A stretch of 64,000 nucleotides of DNA from Streptomyces sp. GQFP. Its GTDB lineage: Bacteria; Actinomycetota; Actinomycetes; Streptomycetales; Streptomycetaceae. Below the pieces are notes generated by a model. The model saw nothing but the letters and a program-made list of their open reading frames with translations, ran no database searches and was not told the DNA's origin. Positions 1-9,241 of this stretch are shown here, in pieces. Position 1 is the first letter of the stretch. Every line of letters starts with the position of its first letter. The position numbers and the translations under genes are program-made. The stretch lies in contig NZ_CP089312.1 of NCBI RefSeq assembly GCF_021545335.1, positions 1,922,001 to 1,986,000 of the forward strand, written 5' to 3'.

Positions 1-498
1 CAGCGCGGTCACGCCGGCCGCCGTACGACCGCCGCGCAGCCTGCTGAAGACGGCGCCGCTGGTGCAGGTGAAGGCGACGTCGGCATGCGCGACCAGCTCG
101 CCGTCCAGCAGTACGTCGGCCGCGTAACGGGCCGAAACCAGGCGCTTGCCTCGATGGCGGATGTCGGAGAAGGTGATGTCGACGGTGGGTTCGGCAGGGA
201 CCGGCCCGACGCCCAAGTGCTCGGGGAACGTCGTGATCCGGAACTCCTGGAGCACGAACTGGTGGTCCAGGGGCACCTGGTACTCGGTGTGGTTGAGCAG
301 GGTTCCGGCCTGACGCACGGTCTCCACGACGAGCAGCGGATCGTAGGCCGTCCGGTCGGCCGACACGTGTAAACAGTGGACTCGCGGCCACTGTGCGGAG
401 ACGCTGAACCGGTCGGTCTCCGTTCGGGACCAGCCGGTGGGGAACGTCTCCGCGATCGCCGCACGGTGCACGAGTTGGCGCGGAACGCTCGCCGTCAT
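1..498 (-). CDS. afsA: AfsA-type gamma-butyrolactone biosynthesis protein, 5' part only
   Basis: The reading frame is open from an ATG at 498 to the left edge, giving 166 N-terminal residues of a family usually near 300. The N-terminus starts MTASVPRQLVHRAAIAETF and contains the AfsA hallmark R-x-A-Y-D-P-L-L-V-V-E-T-x-R-Q-A-G in the first hot-dog-like repeat. AfsA enzymes join a beta-ketoacyl donor to dihydroxyacetone phosphate to start gamma-butyrolactone autoregulator synthesis. The gene diverges from a TetR-type receptor gene across 260 bp, the usual scbA/scbR arrangement. Codon 43 is TTA, so translation should depend on the bldA tRNA. The C-terminal half lies outside the window, so whether the gene is intact cannot be judged. 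Confidence 0.93.
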   Translation of the reverse strand, partial: MTASVPRQLVHRAAIAETFPTGWSRTETDRFSVSAQWPRVHCLHVSADRTAYDPLLVVETVRQAGTLLNHTEYQVPLDHQFVLQEFRITTFPEHLGVGPVPAEPTVDITFSDIRHRGKRLVSARYAADVLLDGELVAHADVAFTCTSGAVFSRLRGGRTAAGVTAL

Positions 499-598
499 GA
501 GTGGGATTTCGGCAGACTGCGGCACTGGAAGCAATGTCTCTCCCTCGGTCCCCCGAATGGCGTGGCAGACGGAAAGGCGCCCGCTCCGGTGAGCGTTA

Positions 599-624
599 GA
601 GTACGAGGCGACCGGTTTGTTTTC
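599..624. promoter_or_regulatory. ARE-like autoregulator receptor site
   Basis: In the divergent afsA/receptor spacer, GAGTACGAGGCG and CGGTTTGTTTTC flank an AC dinucleotide. The second arm is a good match to the conserved half of autoregulatory elements bound by gamma-butyrolactone receptors. The first arm matches the reverse complement of the second at 7 of 12 positions, so the site is a semi-palindrome of the usual 26-bp size. The position suits repression of one or both divergent genes. Binding by the adjacent receptor is inferred. Confidence 0.6.
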
Positions 625-758
625 AACGAGATCAGTCGGTCCGGCCCTATGATCGGCGGTTCCGGCGCACCTGACCACGCGTCGTCACGCACCAGCACGG
701 CACTGAATACGGCACCGAATACGGACACCGGCCAACTGGGCGCCAGGGAGGGGCTCTT

Positions 759-1418
759 ATGGCGAAACAGGAGCGCGCCATCAGGACGCGCAGGGCGATC
801 CTGGAAGCCGCGGGCGCGGTTTTCGACGAACACGGCTACACGTCCACGACCATCGCGATGGTCCTTGAGCGGGCCGAGGTCACCAAGGGCGCCCTGTATT
901 TTCACTTTCCTTCCAAGGAATCGCTCGCGCAGGCGGTGCTCGACGAGCAGGTGCCGTTCGGCACGGTCCCGGAACAGCCCTGCAAACTGCAGGAGATCAT
1001 CGACATGACGTTCGTCGTGGCGCAGCGGCTGCTGACCGACTCCCTGCTGCGAGGCAGCGTGCGGCTGACGGTGGACCAGGCGACGCCCCCCGGGGTCGAC
1101 CACTCCGGACCGTTCCGGCAGTGGGGGGAGCGGCTGATCGTGCTGATGGAACAGGCTGGCGCCCAGGGCGAGTTGCTGCCCACGGTGAAGCCGCAGGACA
1201 CGGTGGAGCTGCTGGTGGGGGGCTTCGCGGGCATCCAGTTGATGTCGCGGGCCCTGACCGACCGGGCGGACCTCGCGCACCGTATCTCGGTCCTGTGGTC
1301 CCACATCCTGCCCGGCATCGCGGTACCGGGGCTCCTGCTCGGACTGGACAGCCGGGCCGACCGCGGCGTCCGCATCCTCTCCCCGGCCCCGGCCCCGGTC
1401 CCGGTCCCCGTCCCGTGA
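759..1418 (+). CDS. TetR-family gamma-butyrolactone receptor-like repressor
   Basis: A 219-residue protein, the usual size for ScbR/ArpA receptors. It opens with a TetR helix-turn-helix (residues about 8-55: RAIRTRRAILEAAGAVFDEH, then the recognition part TKGALYFHFPSKESLA). The ligand-binding part carries W-x-x-x-L-I-V-L-M and L-L-V-G-G-F-A-G-x-Q segments typical of autoregulator receptors. The ATG at 759 follows a purine-rich AGGGAGGGG. The tail is a run of Ala-Pro/Val-Pro encoded by a C-rich microsatellite. The stop overlaps the next gene's start (GTGA). It probably binds the ARE-like site upstream and releases DNA on binding the product of the AfsA pathway. It could instead be a pseudo-receptor, which sequence alone cannot exclude. 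Confidence 0.88.
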   Translation: MAKQERAIRTRRAILEAAGAVFDEHGYTSTTIAMVLERAEVTKGALYFHFPSKESLAQAVLDEQVPFGTVPEQPCKLQEIIDMTFVVAQRLLTDSLLRGSVRLTVDQATPPGVDHSGPFRQWGERLIVLMEQAGAQGELLPTVKPQDTVELLVGGFAGIQLMSRALTDRADLAHRISVLWSHILPGIAVPGLLLGLDSRADRGVRILSPAPAPVPVPVP

Positions 1419-2266
1419 TTCTGCTGACGGGGGCCACCGGCACCGTCGGCCGACTGGTCGCCGAACGCCTGGCGGGCACCGGCCCGCTGCGCCTGCTCAC
1501 CCGCGACCCGCACCGCGTCACCCTCGCCGGTCCCGGAGTCGAGGTGGTGCGCGGGGACTTCGACGACGCCGCCGGGCTGCGCACGGCGCTGGCCGGCGTA
1601 CGGTCCGCTCTGCTCGTCACCGCGAACCCGCTGGCGCCGGCCCAGGACGAGAACTTCGTGGCGGCCTCCCGAGCGGCGGGGGTACCTCAGGTGGTGAAGC
1701 TGTCGGCCCAGGCGGTGACCGACCCCGGGGCCACCGACCTGATCACACGGTGGCAGCGGTGCAACGAGGAACTCCTGCGCGCCTCCGGCCTGGCGTGGAC
1801 CTTGCTGCGTCCGCGCGCCTTCATGTCCAACACCCTGGGCTGGGCCCGCTCCGTCCGGGAGGAGGGGGTCGTCCGGGGCCCCTACGGCACCTCGCGGAAC
1901 GCGAACGTCGACCCGCGGGACATCGCCGACGTGGCGGTACGGGCGCTCACGGACCCGGAAGCGCACGCGGGGCGGGCGTACGCGCTGACCGGACCGGCCG
2001 GAGTCACTCCGGTCGAACAGACGGAGATCCTGGGCGAGTTGCTGCAACGGCCCCTGAAGTTCGTCGAGTTGACGGAGGACGAGGTTCTGCGGGGGCTGCT
2101 CGCCCGTTACCCGGAGGCGGTGGCCCACGCCCTCGTGGAGAGTGCGGCGCGGGGGCGGGACGGGGCCAAGGGGCAAGTGGAGCCGGATGTGGCGGAGTTG
2201 CTCGGCCGGCCGGGGCGCTCGTACCGGGAGTGGGCTGCGGAGCATCTGGCGGAGTTCAGCGGGTAG
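1415..2266 (+). CDS. NmrA-like NAD(P)-binding oxidoreductase/regulator
   Basis: A 283-residue protein starting at GTG 1415, which overlaps the receptor stop as GTGA; longer in-frame extensions lie inside the receptor gene and are rejected. The N-terminus V-I-L-L-T-G-A-T-G-T-V-G is the dinucleotide-binding glycine motif of atypical short-chain dehydrogenases (SDR_a/NmrA). The later P-R-x-F-M-S-N segment and the VDPRDIADVAVRAL stretch are typical of this group. There is no Y-x-x-x-K catalytic pair, as in NmrA-type sensors. The overlap suggests cotranscription with the receptor. Some autoregulator loci carry reductases for gamma-butyrolactone maturation, but this protein cannot be tied to such a step from sequence. 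Its stop codon lies inside the first copy of a tandem repeat. Confidence 0.85.
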   Translation: MILLTGATGTVGRLVAERLAGTGPLRLLTRDPHRVTLAGPGVEVVRGDFDDAAGLRTALAGVRSALLVTANPLAPAQDENFVAASRAAGVPQVVKLSAQAVTDPGATDLITRWQRCNEELLRASGLAWTLLRPRAFMSNTLGWARSVREEGVVRGPYGTSRNANVDPRDIADVAVRALTDPEAHAGRAYALTGPAGVTPVEQTEILGELLQRPLKFVELTEDEVLRGLLARYPEAVAHALVESAARGRDGAKGQVEPDVAELLGRPGRSYREWAAEHLAEFSG

Positions 2267-2365
2267 CTCCGCTGGATGGGCGGTTCGTTCGCTGCGGGTA
2301 GCTCCGCTGGATCGGCGGTTCGTTCGCTGCGGGTAGCTCCGCTGGATCGGCGGTTCGTTCGCTGC
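2261..2365. repeat. 35-bp tandem repeat, three copies
   Basis: Three near-identical 35-bp units run at 2261-2295, 2296-2330 and 2331-2365, each beginning GGGTAGCTCCGCTGGAT. Units 2 and 3 are identical and unit 1 differs by one base. The first unit contains the TAG stop of the preceding gene. The unit length is not a multiple of three, so this is not a coding repeat. Confidence 0.95.
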
Positions 2366-2416
2366 GGGCCGGTGGGGGCTGGTCGCGCAGTTCCCCGCGC
2401 CCCTTTCGGGACGCGG
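2366..2416. repeat. Streptomyces dispersed intergenic repeat
   Basis: The segment containing GGCTGGTCGCGCAGTTCCCC followed by GCGCCCCTTTCGGG has the form of a short palindromic element I recognise from intergenic regions of many Streptomyces genomes. It directly abuts the 35-bp tandem repeat. No coding function is expected. Confidence 0.7.
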
Positions 2417-2464
2417 GTCCCGCGCCCGACCTCCCCAGGTCATCACGTACGGCACATGACAGCG

Positions 2465-2502
2465 GCGGGTCGGTAAGCGTCCATCCACGCCTGCCGACCC
2501 GC
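2465..2502. terminator. Hairpin terminator between convergent genes
   Basis: GCGGGTCGG and CCGACCCGC form a perfect 9-bp stem around a 20-nt loop. The hairpin lies about 30 bp beyond the stop of the minus-strand protease, and the NmrA-like gene converges on it from the other side. There is no U-tract, as is common in Streptomyces. Confidence 0.6.
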
Positions 2503-2532
2503 CCGTCTCTGTCACACCTTCAGCTCACTGAA

Positions 2533-4329
2533 TCAGAAGGTGAGCTTCCAGCTGTTGATCGTGCCCGTGTCCGAGGCGGCCACGTCCTGGACGCGGAGCT
2601 TCCAGGTGCCGTTGGCCACCTCGCTGGAGGCGTCCACCGTGTACGTGGCGCTCACGTTGTCGGCGGAGTCCGAGGTGCTGGAGGCCTTCAGCGGGTAGGT
2701 CGTGCCGTCGGGCGCCACCAGCGTGATGACCAGGTCACCGCGGTAGGTGTGGGTGATGTCGACGCCGACCTGGAGGGCCGAGGGGGCGTTGCCGGTCCGG
2801 CCGCTGACGGCGATCGAGGACTCGACGGCGGAGCTGTTGTCCGGGATCGAGACCGCGGTGGTGGAGGAGAAGGTGGTGCCCGTGGTCGTACCGCTCACGG
2901 CCTGCACGGTCTTGGTCGCGTCGGCCAGACCGGCGCCGCAGCCGCCCGAGCAGGCGCCGGGCAGGGCACGGGAGTTGGTCTTGATCGCCGACTCGATCTG
3001 GGCCGGGGTCAGCGAGGAGTTCGCCGACTTCATCAGCGCGGCGAGGCCCGCGATGTGCGGGGCGGCCATGCTGGTGCCCTGGTAGTAGGCGTACGACTCG
3101 GTCGAAGGGCCCTGCGTGCCGGAGTTCAGCGTGGACAGGATGCCGTTGGCGGTACCGGTGCTGGTCTGGCCGCCGGGGGCCGCGATGTCCACGGTGGAGC
3201 CGTAGTTGGAGTACGAGGCCTTGGCGCCCGTACGGCTCAGTGCGGCGACCGAGATGACGTTGCTGCAACTGGCCGGCGAGTAGTTGGCCGCGTTGGCGTT
3301 GCTGTTGCCCGCCGCGACGACGACCGTGGTGCCACGGCCCACGGCGTTGGTGATCGCCGTCTGGGTGGCCGTGGTGCACGCACCGGAGCCGCCCAGGCTC
3401 ATGTTGATGACCTTGGCGACGTTGGCGTTGGCCGGGACTCCGGAGACGGTGCCGCCGGACGCCCAGGTGATGGCGTCGATGATGTCGGAGTCGTAGCCGC
3501 CGCACTTGCCGAGGACGCGCAGCGGGGAGATCTTCGCGTTGTACGCGATGCCCGCGACACCCTTGCTGTTGTTCGTGGCGGCGGCGATGGTGCCCGCGAC
3601 ATGGGTGCCGTGCCAGGAGGAGTTACTGGAGCCGGTGCCGGTGCCGCACTCGTCGGTGGCGTACCAGTCGCCCGGGTCGGCCGGGTTGCTGTCACGGCCG
3701 TTGCCGTCCACCGAGACGGCGGTGTCGGAGATGAAGTCGTAGCCCGCGACGATGTTGGCGGCCAGGTCGGAGTGGGTGACATAACCGGTGTCGATGACGG
3801 CGACGGTCACGCCGGTGCCGGTCGCGGTGGTCCAGGCGTCCGGGACGCGCATGCCCGCGGTGGTCTCGAAGAGGTCCCACTGCTTGCTGTACTCGGTGTC
3901 GTTCGGGTCGGCCTGCGGCTTGTTGAGGCGGTCCGGTACGACGTAGGCGACCTGCGGGTCGGCCTGGTACTCGGCGATGACGTCGGCGACGTCCGCCTTG
4001 CTGAGCTGCTCGCCCAGGTCGACGAGGGCGGCACCGGTGCCGAGGCGGCGCTGGAAGTCCAGGCTCTCGCCGGCCTCCTTGCCCTTCGCGACGGCGTCGG
4101 CGTCGGCGGCCTGGTTCGACCTGGCCTCGGCGGCGCCGGCCTTGTAGCCGACGATGAGTCGCTCGGCCGGGACGGCGACCGCCTGTGCGGCGGCTTCCGG
4201 TGCGGTGGCGGGAGCGGCGGGCTCCTGGGCGAAGGCGACCGAGGTGGTGGCGGCGGCGACCAGCGCGGCGGAGACCGCGGCGGCGGATATCAGCTTCCGC
4301 CCCGTGGCACGGGTGGGTGAGGTACGCAA
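2533..4329 (-). CDS. Secreted subtilisin-like serine protease (S8) with C-terminal P domain
   Basis: A 598-residue pre-pro-protease. I chose the TTG at 4329 because AAAGG sits 7 nt upstream and a signal peptide follows at once (RRxGRK-like basic start, hydrophobic core about 13-33, cleavage near A-F-A). An inhibitor-I9-like propeptide spans about 55-135. The catalytic triad is visible: Asp180 in VAVIDTG, His239 in WHGTHVAG, Ser419 in GTSMAAP. A proprotein-convertase P domain (about 495-598, with YRGDLVITLVAPDGT and NGTWKLRVQD) closes the protein. It should be exported and act on extracellular proteins. The frame stays open another 1 kb upstream, but that part has no protease character and overlaps the divergent LPMO gene. 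Confidence 0.93.
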   Translation of the reverse strand: MRTSPTRATGRKLISAAAVSAALVAAATTSVAFAQEPAAPATAPEAAAQAVAVPAERLIVGYKAGAAEARSNQAADADAVAKGKEAGESLDFQRRLGTGAALVDLGEQLSKADVADVIAEYQADPQVAYVVPDRLNKPQADPNDTEYSKQWDLFETTAGMRVPDAWTTATGTGVTVAVIDTGYVTHSDLAANIVAGYDFISDTAVSVDGNGRDSNPADPGDWYATDECGTGTGSSNSSWHGTHVAGTIAAATNNSKGVAGIAYNAKISPLRVLGKCGGYDSDIIDAITWASGGTVSGVPANANVAKVINMSLGGSGACTTATQTAITNAVGRGTTVVVAAGNSNANAANYSPASCSNVISVAALSRTGAKASYSNYGSTVDIAAPGGQTSTGTANGILSTLNSGTQGPSTESYAYYQGTSMAAPHIAGLAALMKSANSSLTPAQIESAIKTNSRALPGACSGGCGAGLADATKTVQAVSGTTTGTTFSSTTAVSIPDNSSAVESSIAVSGRTGNAPSALQVGVDITHTYRGDLVITLVAPDGTTYPLKASSTSDSADNVSATYTVDASSEVANGTWKLRVQDVAASDTGTINSWKLTF

Positions 4330-4791
4330 GGGCTTGCCTTTCGTGGCCGTACTCCGGGCAGCCTGGAGGGCGGCGCGGAGTGGCGGTCGATTCGCTTCGT
4401 CGTCGAAGCGGCGGGGGGTGCAGTCGAAAAGCGGCGCGGCGGCCGGCCAAGCGCGAGCGGCCCGTTCCGGGGTTACCTGTGGGGCGGCTGTGGTGGAACA
4501 GTAGGCAAAGAGAAGGTCATCCGGATACAGGGGAAACCCTCGATCCGTCCGGTTCCACACCCTCGAACGCCGGAAACCGCCCCTGAACGACGGCCAGTTG
4601 ACCGGGTTGGGCGAGTTACGGGGGATTGGCGGCGTGTGCGGCGGGGCGAGCGGCGGTGGGTGTGGCAGTCGTGTGGCGATTGAACGCGGTCTGCCCGCTT
4701 CCCGTACTGCCCGAAGGCGGACCCGTTCCCGGGCCGCCCCGCAGCAGACCTGTTCAGACCTGTTCCCCCCCTCGGTCGAGGAGACATCCCG
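4330..4791. other. Divergent spacer of 462 bp, no gene seen
   Basis: This region separates the minus-strand protease from the plus-strand LPMO and must hold both promoters. The open frames crossing it look like out-of-frame GC shadows. I found no convincing palindrome or known operator. Confidence 0.5.
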
Positions 4792-5757
4792 ATGACCGCC
4801 CACCGCCGTACTCTCTCGGCCGCCGCACTCTCCTGCACCGCCGTCGTCGCGGCACCGCTGTTGCTGACGTTGTCGGCGGCGGCTCCCGCCCAGGCGCACG
4901 GTGCGCCGACGAAACCGGTCAGCCGTGCCTACGCCTGCTCCCCCGACGGCGGCAGCACGGCCGGTACGGCGGCCTGCCGGGCGGCGCTCACCGCGAACGG
5001 CGGGGCGCCCTTCACCTTCTGGGACAACCTGCGGGTCGCGGACGTGAACGGCCGGGACCGCGCGGTGATCCCCGACGGCAAGCTGTGCAGCGGCGGGCTG
5101 CCCGACTACCGGGGGCTCGACATCGCCCGCGCCGACTGGCCCACGACCACGTTGTCGCCGGGCGCGCGGCTGACGATGACGTACCGCTCGACGATCCCGC
5201 ACACCGGCACGTTCAAGATGTTCCTGACGAAGCCCGGGTACGACCCGGCCGAGCCGCTGAAGTGGTCCGACCTGCCGGCCAAGCCGTTCGCCGAGGTCAA
5301 GGACCCGTCGATGACGGGCGACGCGTACCGCATCAACATGACGCTGCCCTCGGACCGGACCGGCCGCCACGTCCTGTACACGATCTGGCAGAACTCCAGT
5401 ACGCCGGACACGTACTACTCGTGCTCGGACGTGGTTTTCCCGAAAGCGAAGAGCGACGGGGGCAACTCCGGCGGCGCCGGCAGCTCCGACGCGTCCGCGA
5501 GCACTGCGGCGCAGACCAAGCCCGCCCAGTCCCCCACGCCGACCGATGCGGCCGAGGAACCGTCGAGGACGGCGGAGACGGAAGAGGCGGCGGAGTCCGC
5601 CGACTCCGCCGCCCCACAGGCCGGAAGCACCGTGGCCGGCGCCCCGGTGGCGGCCACCACCGACGGCTCCGGACCGCGGTACGCGGTCGCGGGCGGCGCC
5701 GCGGCCGTACTGCTCGCCGTGGTCGCCGCCCTCGTCCTGCGGCTGCGCCGCCGGTGA
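4792..5757 (+). CDS. AA10 lytic polysaccharide monooxygenase, membrane-anchored
   Basis: A 321-residue protein starting at ATG 4792 with GAGGAGA upstream. A signal peptide ends at A-Q-A, leaving His36 as the mature N-terminus (AQA-HGAPTKP), the first ligand of the copper histidine brace; His137 in STIPHTGTF is the likely second ligand. The AA10 catalytic domain runs to about 215 and includes the TIWQNSSTPDTYYSCSDVVF end typical of the family. A Ser/Ala/Thr/Glu-rich linker follows, then one transmembrane helix (about 297-316) and a basic tail RLRRR, so the enzyme is probably tethered to the cell surface. AA10 enzymes oxidatively cleave chitin or cellulose; the substrate cannot be decided here. 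No carbohydrate-binding module is present. Confidence 0.93.
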   Translation: MTAHRRTLSAAALSCTAVVAAPLLLTLSAAAPAQAHGAPTKPVSRAYACSPDGGSTAGTAACRAALTANGGAPFTFWDNLRVADVNGRDRAVIPDGKLCSGGLPDYRGLDIARADWPTTTLSPGARLTMTYRSTIPHTGTFKMFLTKPGYDPAEPLKWSDLPAKPFAEVKDPSMTGDAYRINMTLPSDRTGRHVLYTIWQNSSTPDTYYSCSDVVFPKAKSDGGNSGGAGSSDASASTAAQTKPAQSPTPTDAAEEPSRTAETEEAAESADSAAPQAGSTVAGAPVAATTDGSGPRYAVAGGAAAVLLAVVAALVLRLRRR

Positions 5758-5766
5758 ACACCGGCG
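5749..5766. terminator. Perfect 18-bp inverted repeat over the LPMO stop
   Basis: CGCCGGTG and CACCGGCG flank an AA dinucleotide and overlap the TGA of the LPMO gene. The next gene converges and ends 25 bp further on. The loop is very short, so it may act as a modest bidirectional terminator or a protein site. Its function is inferred from position only. Confidence 0.4.
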
Positions 5767-5790
5767 ACCCAGCCGTCCATTGACGGATCG

Positions 5791-7258
<1,468 letters not shown>

Positions 7259-7990
7259 ATGGCCTCGTCCTCGGACGTCTCGTCGTCCGCCGGATCCAAC
7301 CCCGAGCAGCCGGAGAGCGGTAACGCCTCCGGTGGCTCCGGGGGCTCGGGATCCTCCAACGTGTCCGAATTCTTCGAAGGCGCCGGAAAGGGCGCCGAGC
7401 GACGCGGGCGGGTCCGTGGACGCCGCGCCGCCATCATGGCGGTGCCGGCCACCCTGATCGCCGCGACGCTCGCGGTACTCACCGCCGAGGGCGCCCTGGG
7501 CGTCCAGTTCGCCATCTCCGGCATGCCGTTCACGGTCACCGCGACCGAGCTGAACGGCACCGGCTTCGAGCAGTTCGGCGGCCTCGACCACATGATCGAG
7601 AACAGCCCGAACGAGGGTGACACCGGCGGTCAGGTGCTGGTCATCACCTCCGCGATCAAGAGCGCGTCGCTCACCAAGCTGTGCCAGAGCGTCGACCTCG
7701 GCGGCATCAACCTGCTGATCAAGGCCGGCAGCAGCGGCACTCCGGTGACCGCGACCGACCTGACGACCGACTCCACCGAGCTGTCGGGCAACGCGTCGTT
7801 CGACAACATCGAGATCGGCAACGATGCCAGCACGCTCACCAAGGCGGGCGTCAAGGGTCCGCGCGGTGTCTTCAGCCAGCAGGCGGACACCGTCCACATC
7901 TCCAACCTGCGGCAGACCAACTACGCGACCACGGCCGCGGTGTTCAAGCTGCCCGGGCTGAAGCTCAGTTTCAGCCAGTCGGGTTGCTGA
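7259..7990 (+). CDS. DUF6230-type secreted or surface protein
   Basis: A 243-residue protein. I chose ATG 7259 with GGGAG upstream rather than the ATG-like start at 7235. A Ser/Gly-rich cytosolic N-terminus (to about 45) and a basic stretch R-R-G-R-V-R-G-R-R-A-A precede one hydrophobic segment (about 60-80, IMAVPATLIAATLAVLTAEG). The rest is an extracytosolic beta-rich domain. I recognise the pattern as the DUF6230 family of actinomycetes, sometimes mislabelled cholesterol esterase; no catalytic motif is visible. The stop overlaps the DUF6114 start by one base (TGATG), so the two are translationally coupled. Function unknown. Confidence 0.75.
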   Translation: MASSSDVSSSAGSNPEQPESGNASGGSGGSGSSNVSEFFEGAGKGAERRGRVRGRRAAIMAVPATLIAATLAVLTAEGALGVQFAISGMPFTVTATELNGTGFEQFGGLDHMIENSPNEGDTGGQVLVITSAIKSASLTKLCQSVDLGGINLLIKAGSSGTPVTATDLTTDSTELSGNASFDNIEIGNDASTLTKAGVKGPRGVFSQQADTVHISNLRQTNYATTAAVFKLPGLKLSFSQSGC

Positions 7991-8547
7991 TGTCGGCCGA
8001 CATACGGCAGGGGGTGCGGCCCGCCTTCAGAGCATGGCGGGCCCACCGTCCGTTCCTGGCCGGGGTGCTGCTCACCCTGGGCGGGGCGGAGATCCTGGTC
8101 ACCATGAAGGTGTCGCTCAAGGTCGTCCTGCACATCGGTATGCAGGGTCTGGCGGGCTATCTGCTGCCGTCGCTGATGATCGTGTGCGGTCTGCTGATCA
8201 TCTTCAACCCCGCACAACGCCTGTTCTACTCGATCGTCGGCATCCTGCTGACGCTGGGCACATGGCTCACCTCGAACCTGGGCGGCTTCTTCGTGGGCCT
8301 CACCCTGGGCGCCGTGGGCAGTTGCATGGCCTTCGGCTGGCTCCCGGACCAGGAACCCCGGGTCAGCCGCCGTCAGCGACGCAAGATCAAGCGGGAGCAC
8401 AAGGCGGCCGTGGCGGCTCGGACGACCACGGATTCCAAGGCGCCGACGACAACGACGGACGACGGTCAGGACGACACCGGAGAGGGCAGCCTGCGCGGCT
8501 CGATGCGCTCCTCCACCGTCGACTCCCCTTCACACCTGACGACATAG
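7990..8547 (+). CDS. DUF6114 integral membrane protein
   Basis: A 185-residue protein starting at ATG 7990, overlapping the previous stop by one base. It has four hydrophobic segments: about 20-38 (FLAGVLLTLGGAEILV), 48-72, 80-98 and 100-118. A basic linker RRQRRKIKREHK and a Thr/Asp-rich cytosolic tail follow. I recognise it as DUF6114, the regular partner of DUF6230. A small membrane complex with the upstream protein is likely from the coupling. The 3' end overlaps the degenerate end of the convergent peptidase E pseudogene, so the tail may have changed recently. Confidence 0.78.
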   Translation: MSADIRQGVRPAFRAWRAHRPFLAGVLLTLGGAEILVTMKVSLKVVLHIGMQGLAGYLLPSLMIVCGLLIIFNPAQRLFYSIVGILLTLGTWLTSNLGGFFVGLTLGAVGSCMAFGWLPDQEPRVSRRQRRKIKREHKAAVAARTTTDSKAPTTTTDDGQDDTGEGSLRGSMRSSTVDSPSHLTT

Positions 8548-9207
8548 GCACCCTTGCCCGGCAACTCCGCGACTGCCTCGACGAGTTCGGTCCCTCGGTA
8601 GACGAGGCCGACCCCGTCGTCGGTGCAGTGCGTGGTGGGCAGGGTGCCGTCGGCAACCAGCGTGTGGACGAGCGGGCGGCGGCCCGCGTCGCTGTCGTAG
8701 TGGAGCCCGTTGCCGTACGGCAGAAACCCCAACGCGTCGGTGAGCGGCCGGAGTTCGGGGCCGAAGGAGTCGGTGGTGCCACCCCTGAACCAGCAGAGGG
8801 AGCCCGCGCTCAGCCGCTGAGCACCACGCCGGCCTCCCAGGCGCGCCGCATGATCCGGTCGAGGCCGTGCACCCGCCACACCGCCAGCAGGTTCGCGACC
8901 GAGCCGCCCATGACCCAGACGACGTCCTGTTCGAGCACCGCGCCCTCGACGTCGTCCACGTTCGGCATGGGGAAGAGCTGCAGCGGCGTGAGGTCGAAGC
9001 CCGCGACCCGGGCGGCCTCGCCCATGCGGGCGGCGTAGTGCTCGGCGTCCCCGATCGCCGTACCGACGTACAGAACGCGCGGCCTGCGGCCGTGGGCTCC
9101 GGAGAGATCGACGGCGTCTCGCCGCACTCTGCTTCCCGGGCGCGGAGCGGCGCTGCGGCTTGCCCCGCGGAGCCGAATGTGACGAACACACGTGCCCGTG
9201 TTCGCCG
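8466..9207 (-). pseudogene. Peptidase E (S51 family) pseudogene, frameshifted
   Basis: Three frames together give an almost complete peptidase E. The start-like segment T-R-A-R-V-F-V-T is in one frame near 9190. RRPRVLYVGTAIGDAEHYAA through AWEAGVVLSG runs in a second frame to a stop at 8810. LSAGSLCWFRGGTTDSFGP through TDDGVGLVYRGTELVEAV lies in a third frame. The break at about 8810-8820 falls just before the catalytic serine loop SAGS and is explained by loss of one base; the other is near 9120. S51 enzymes cleave N-terminal Asp dipeptides. The TnpB element lies immediately upstream. The end runs into the convergent DUF6114 gene. Confidence 0.85.
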
Positions 9208-9241
9208 ATAGGAGTGATCGCGACGGGAGAGGGGAGCGGGC

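Noticed and set aside
2261..2365. CRISPR array
   Set aside because: The 35-bp units are directly adjacent with no spacers and there are no cas genes.
2749..4320. 523-codon plus-strand frame opposite the S8 protease
   Set aside because: Gly/Val/Asp/Arg-only composition without domains; it is the antisense shadow of the protease gene.
4330..5370. N-terminal extension of the S8 protease frame by about 345 codons
   Set aside because: It runs across the divergent LPMO gene on the other strand and has no domain character; a signal peptide begins at the TTG at 4329 behind an AAAGG site.
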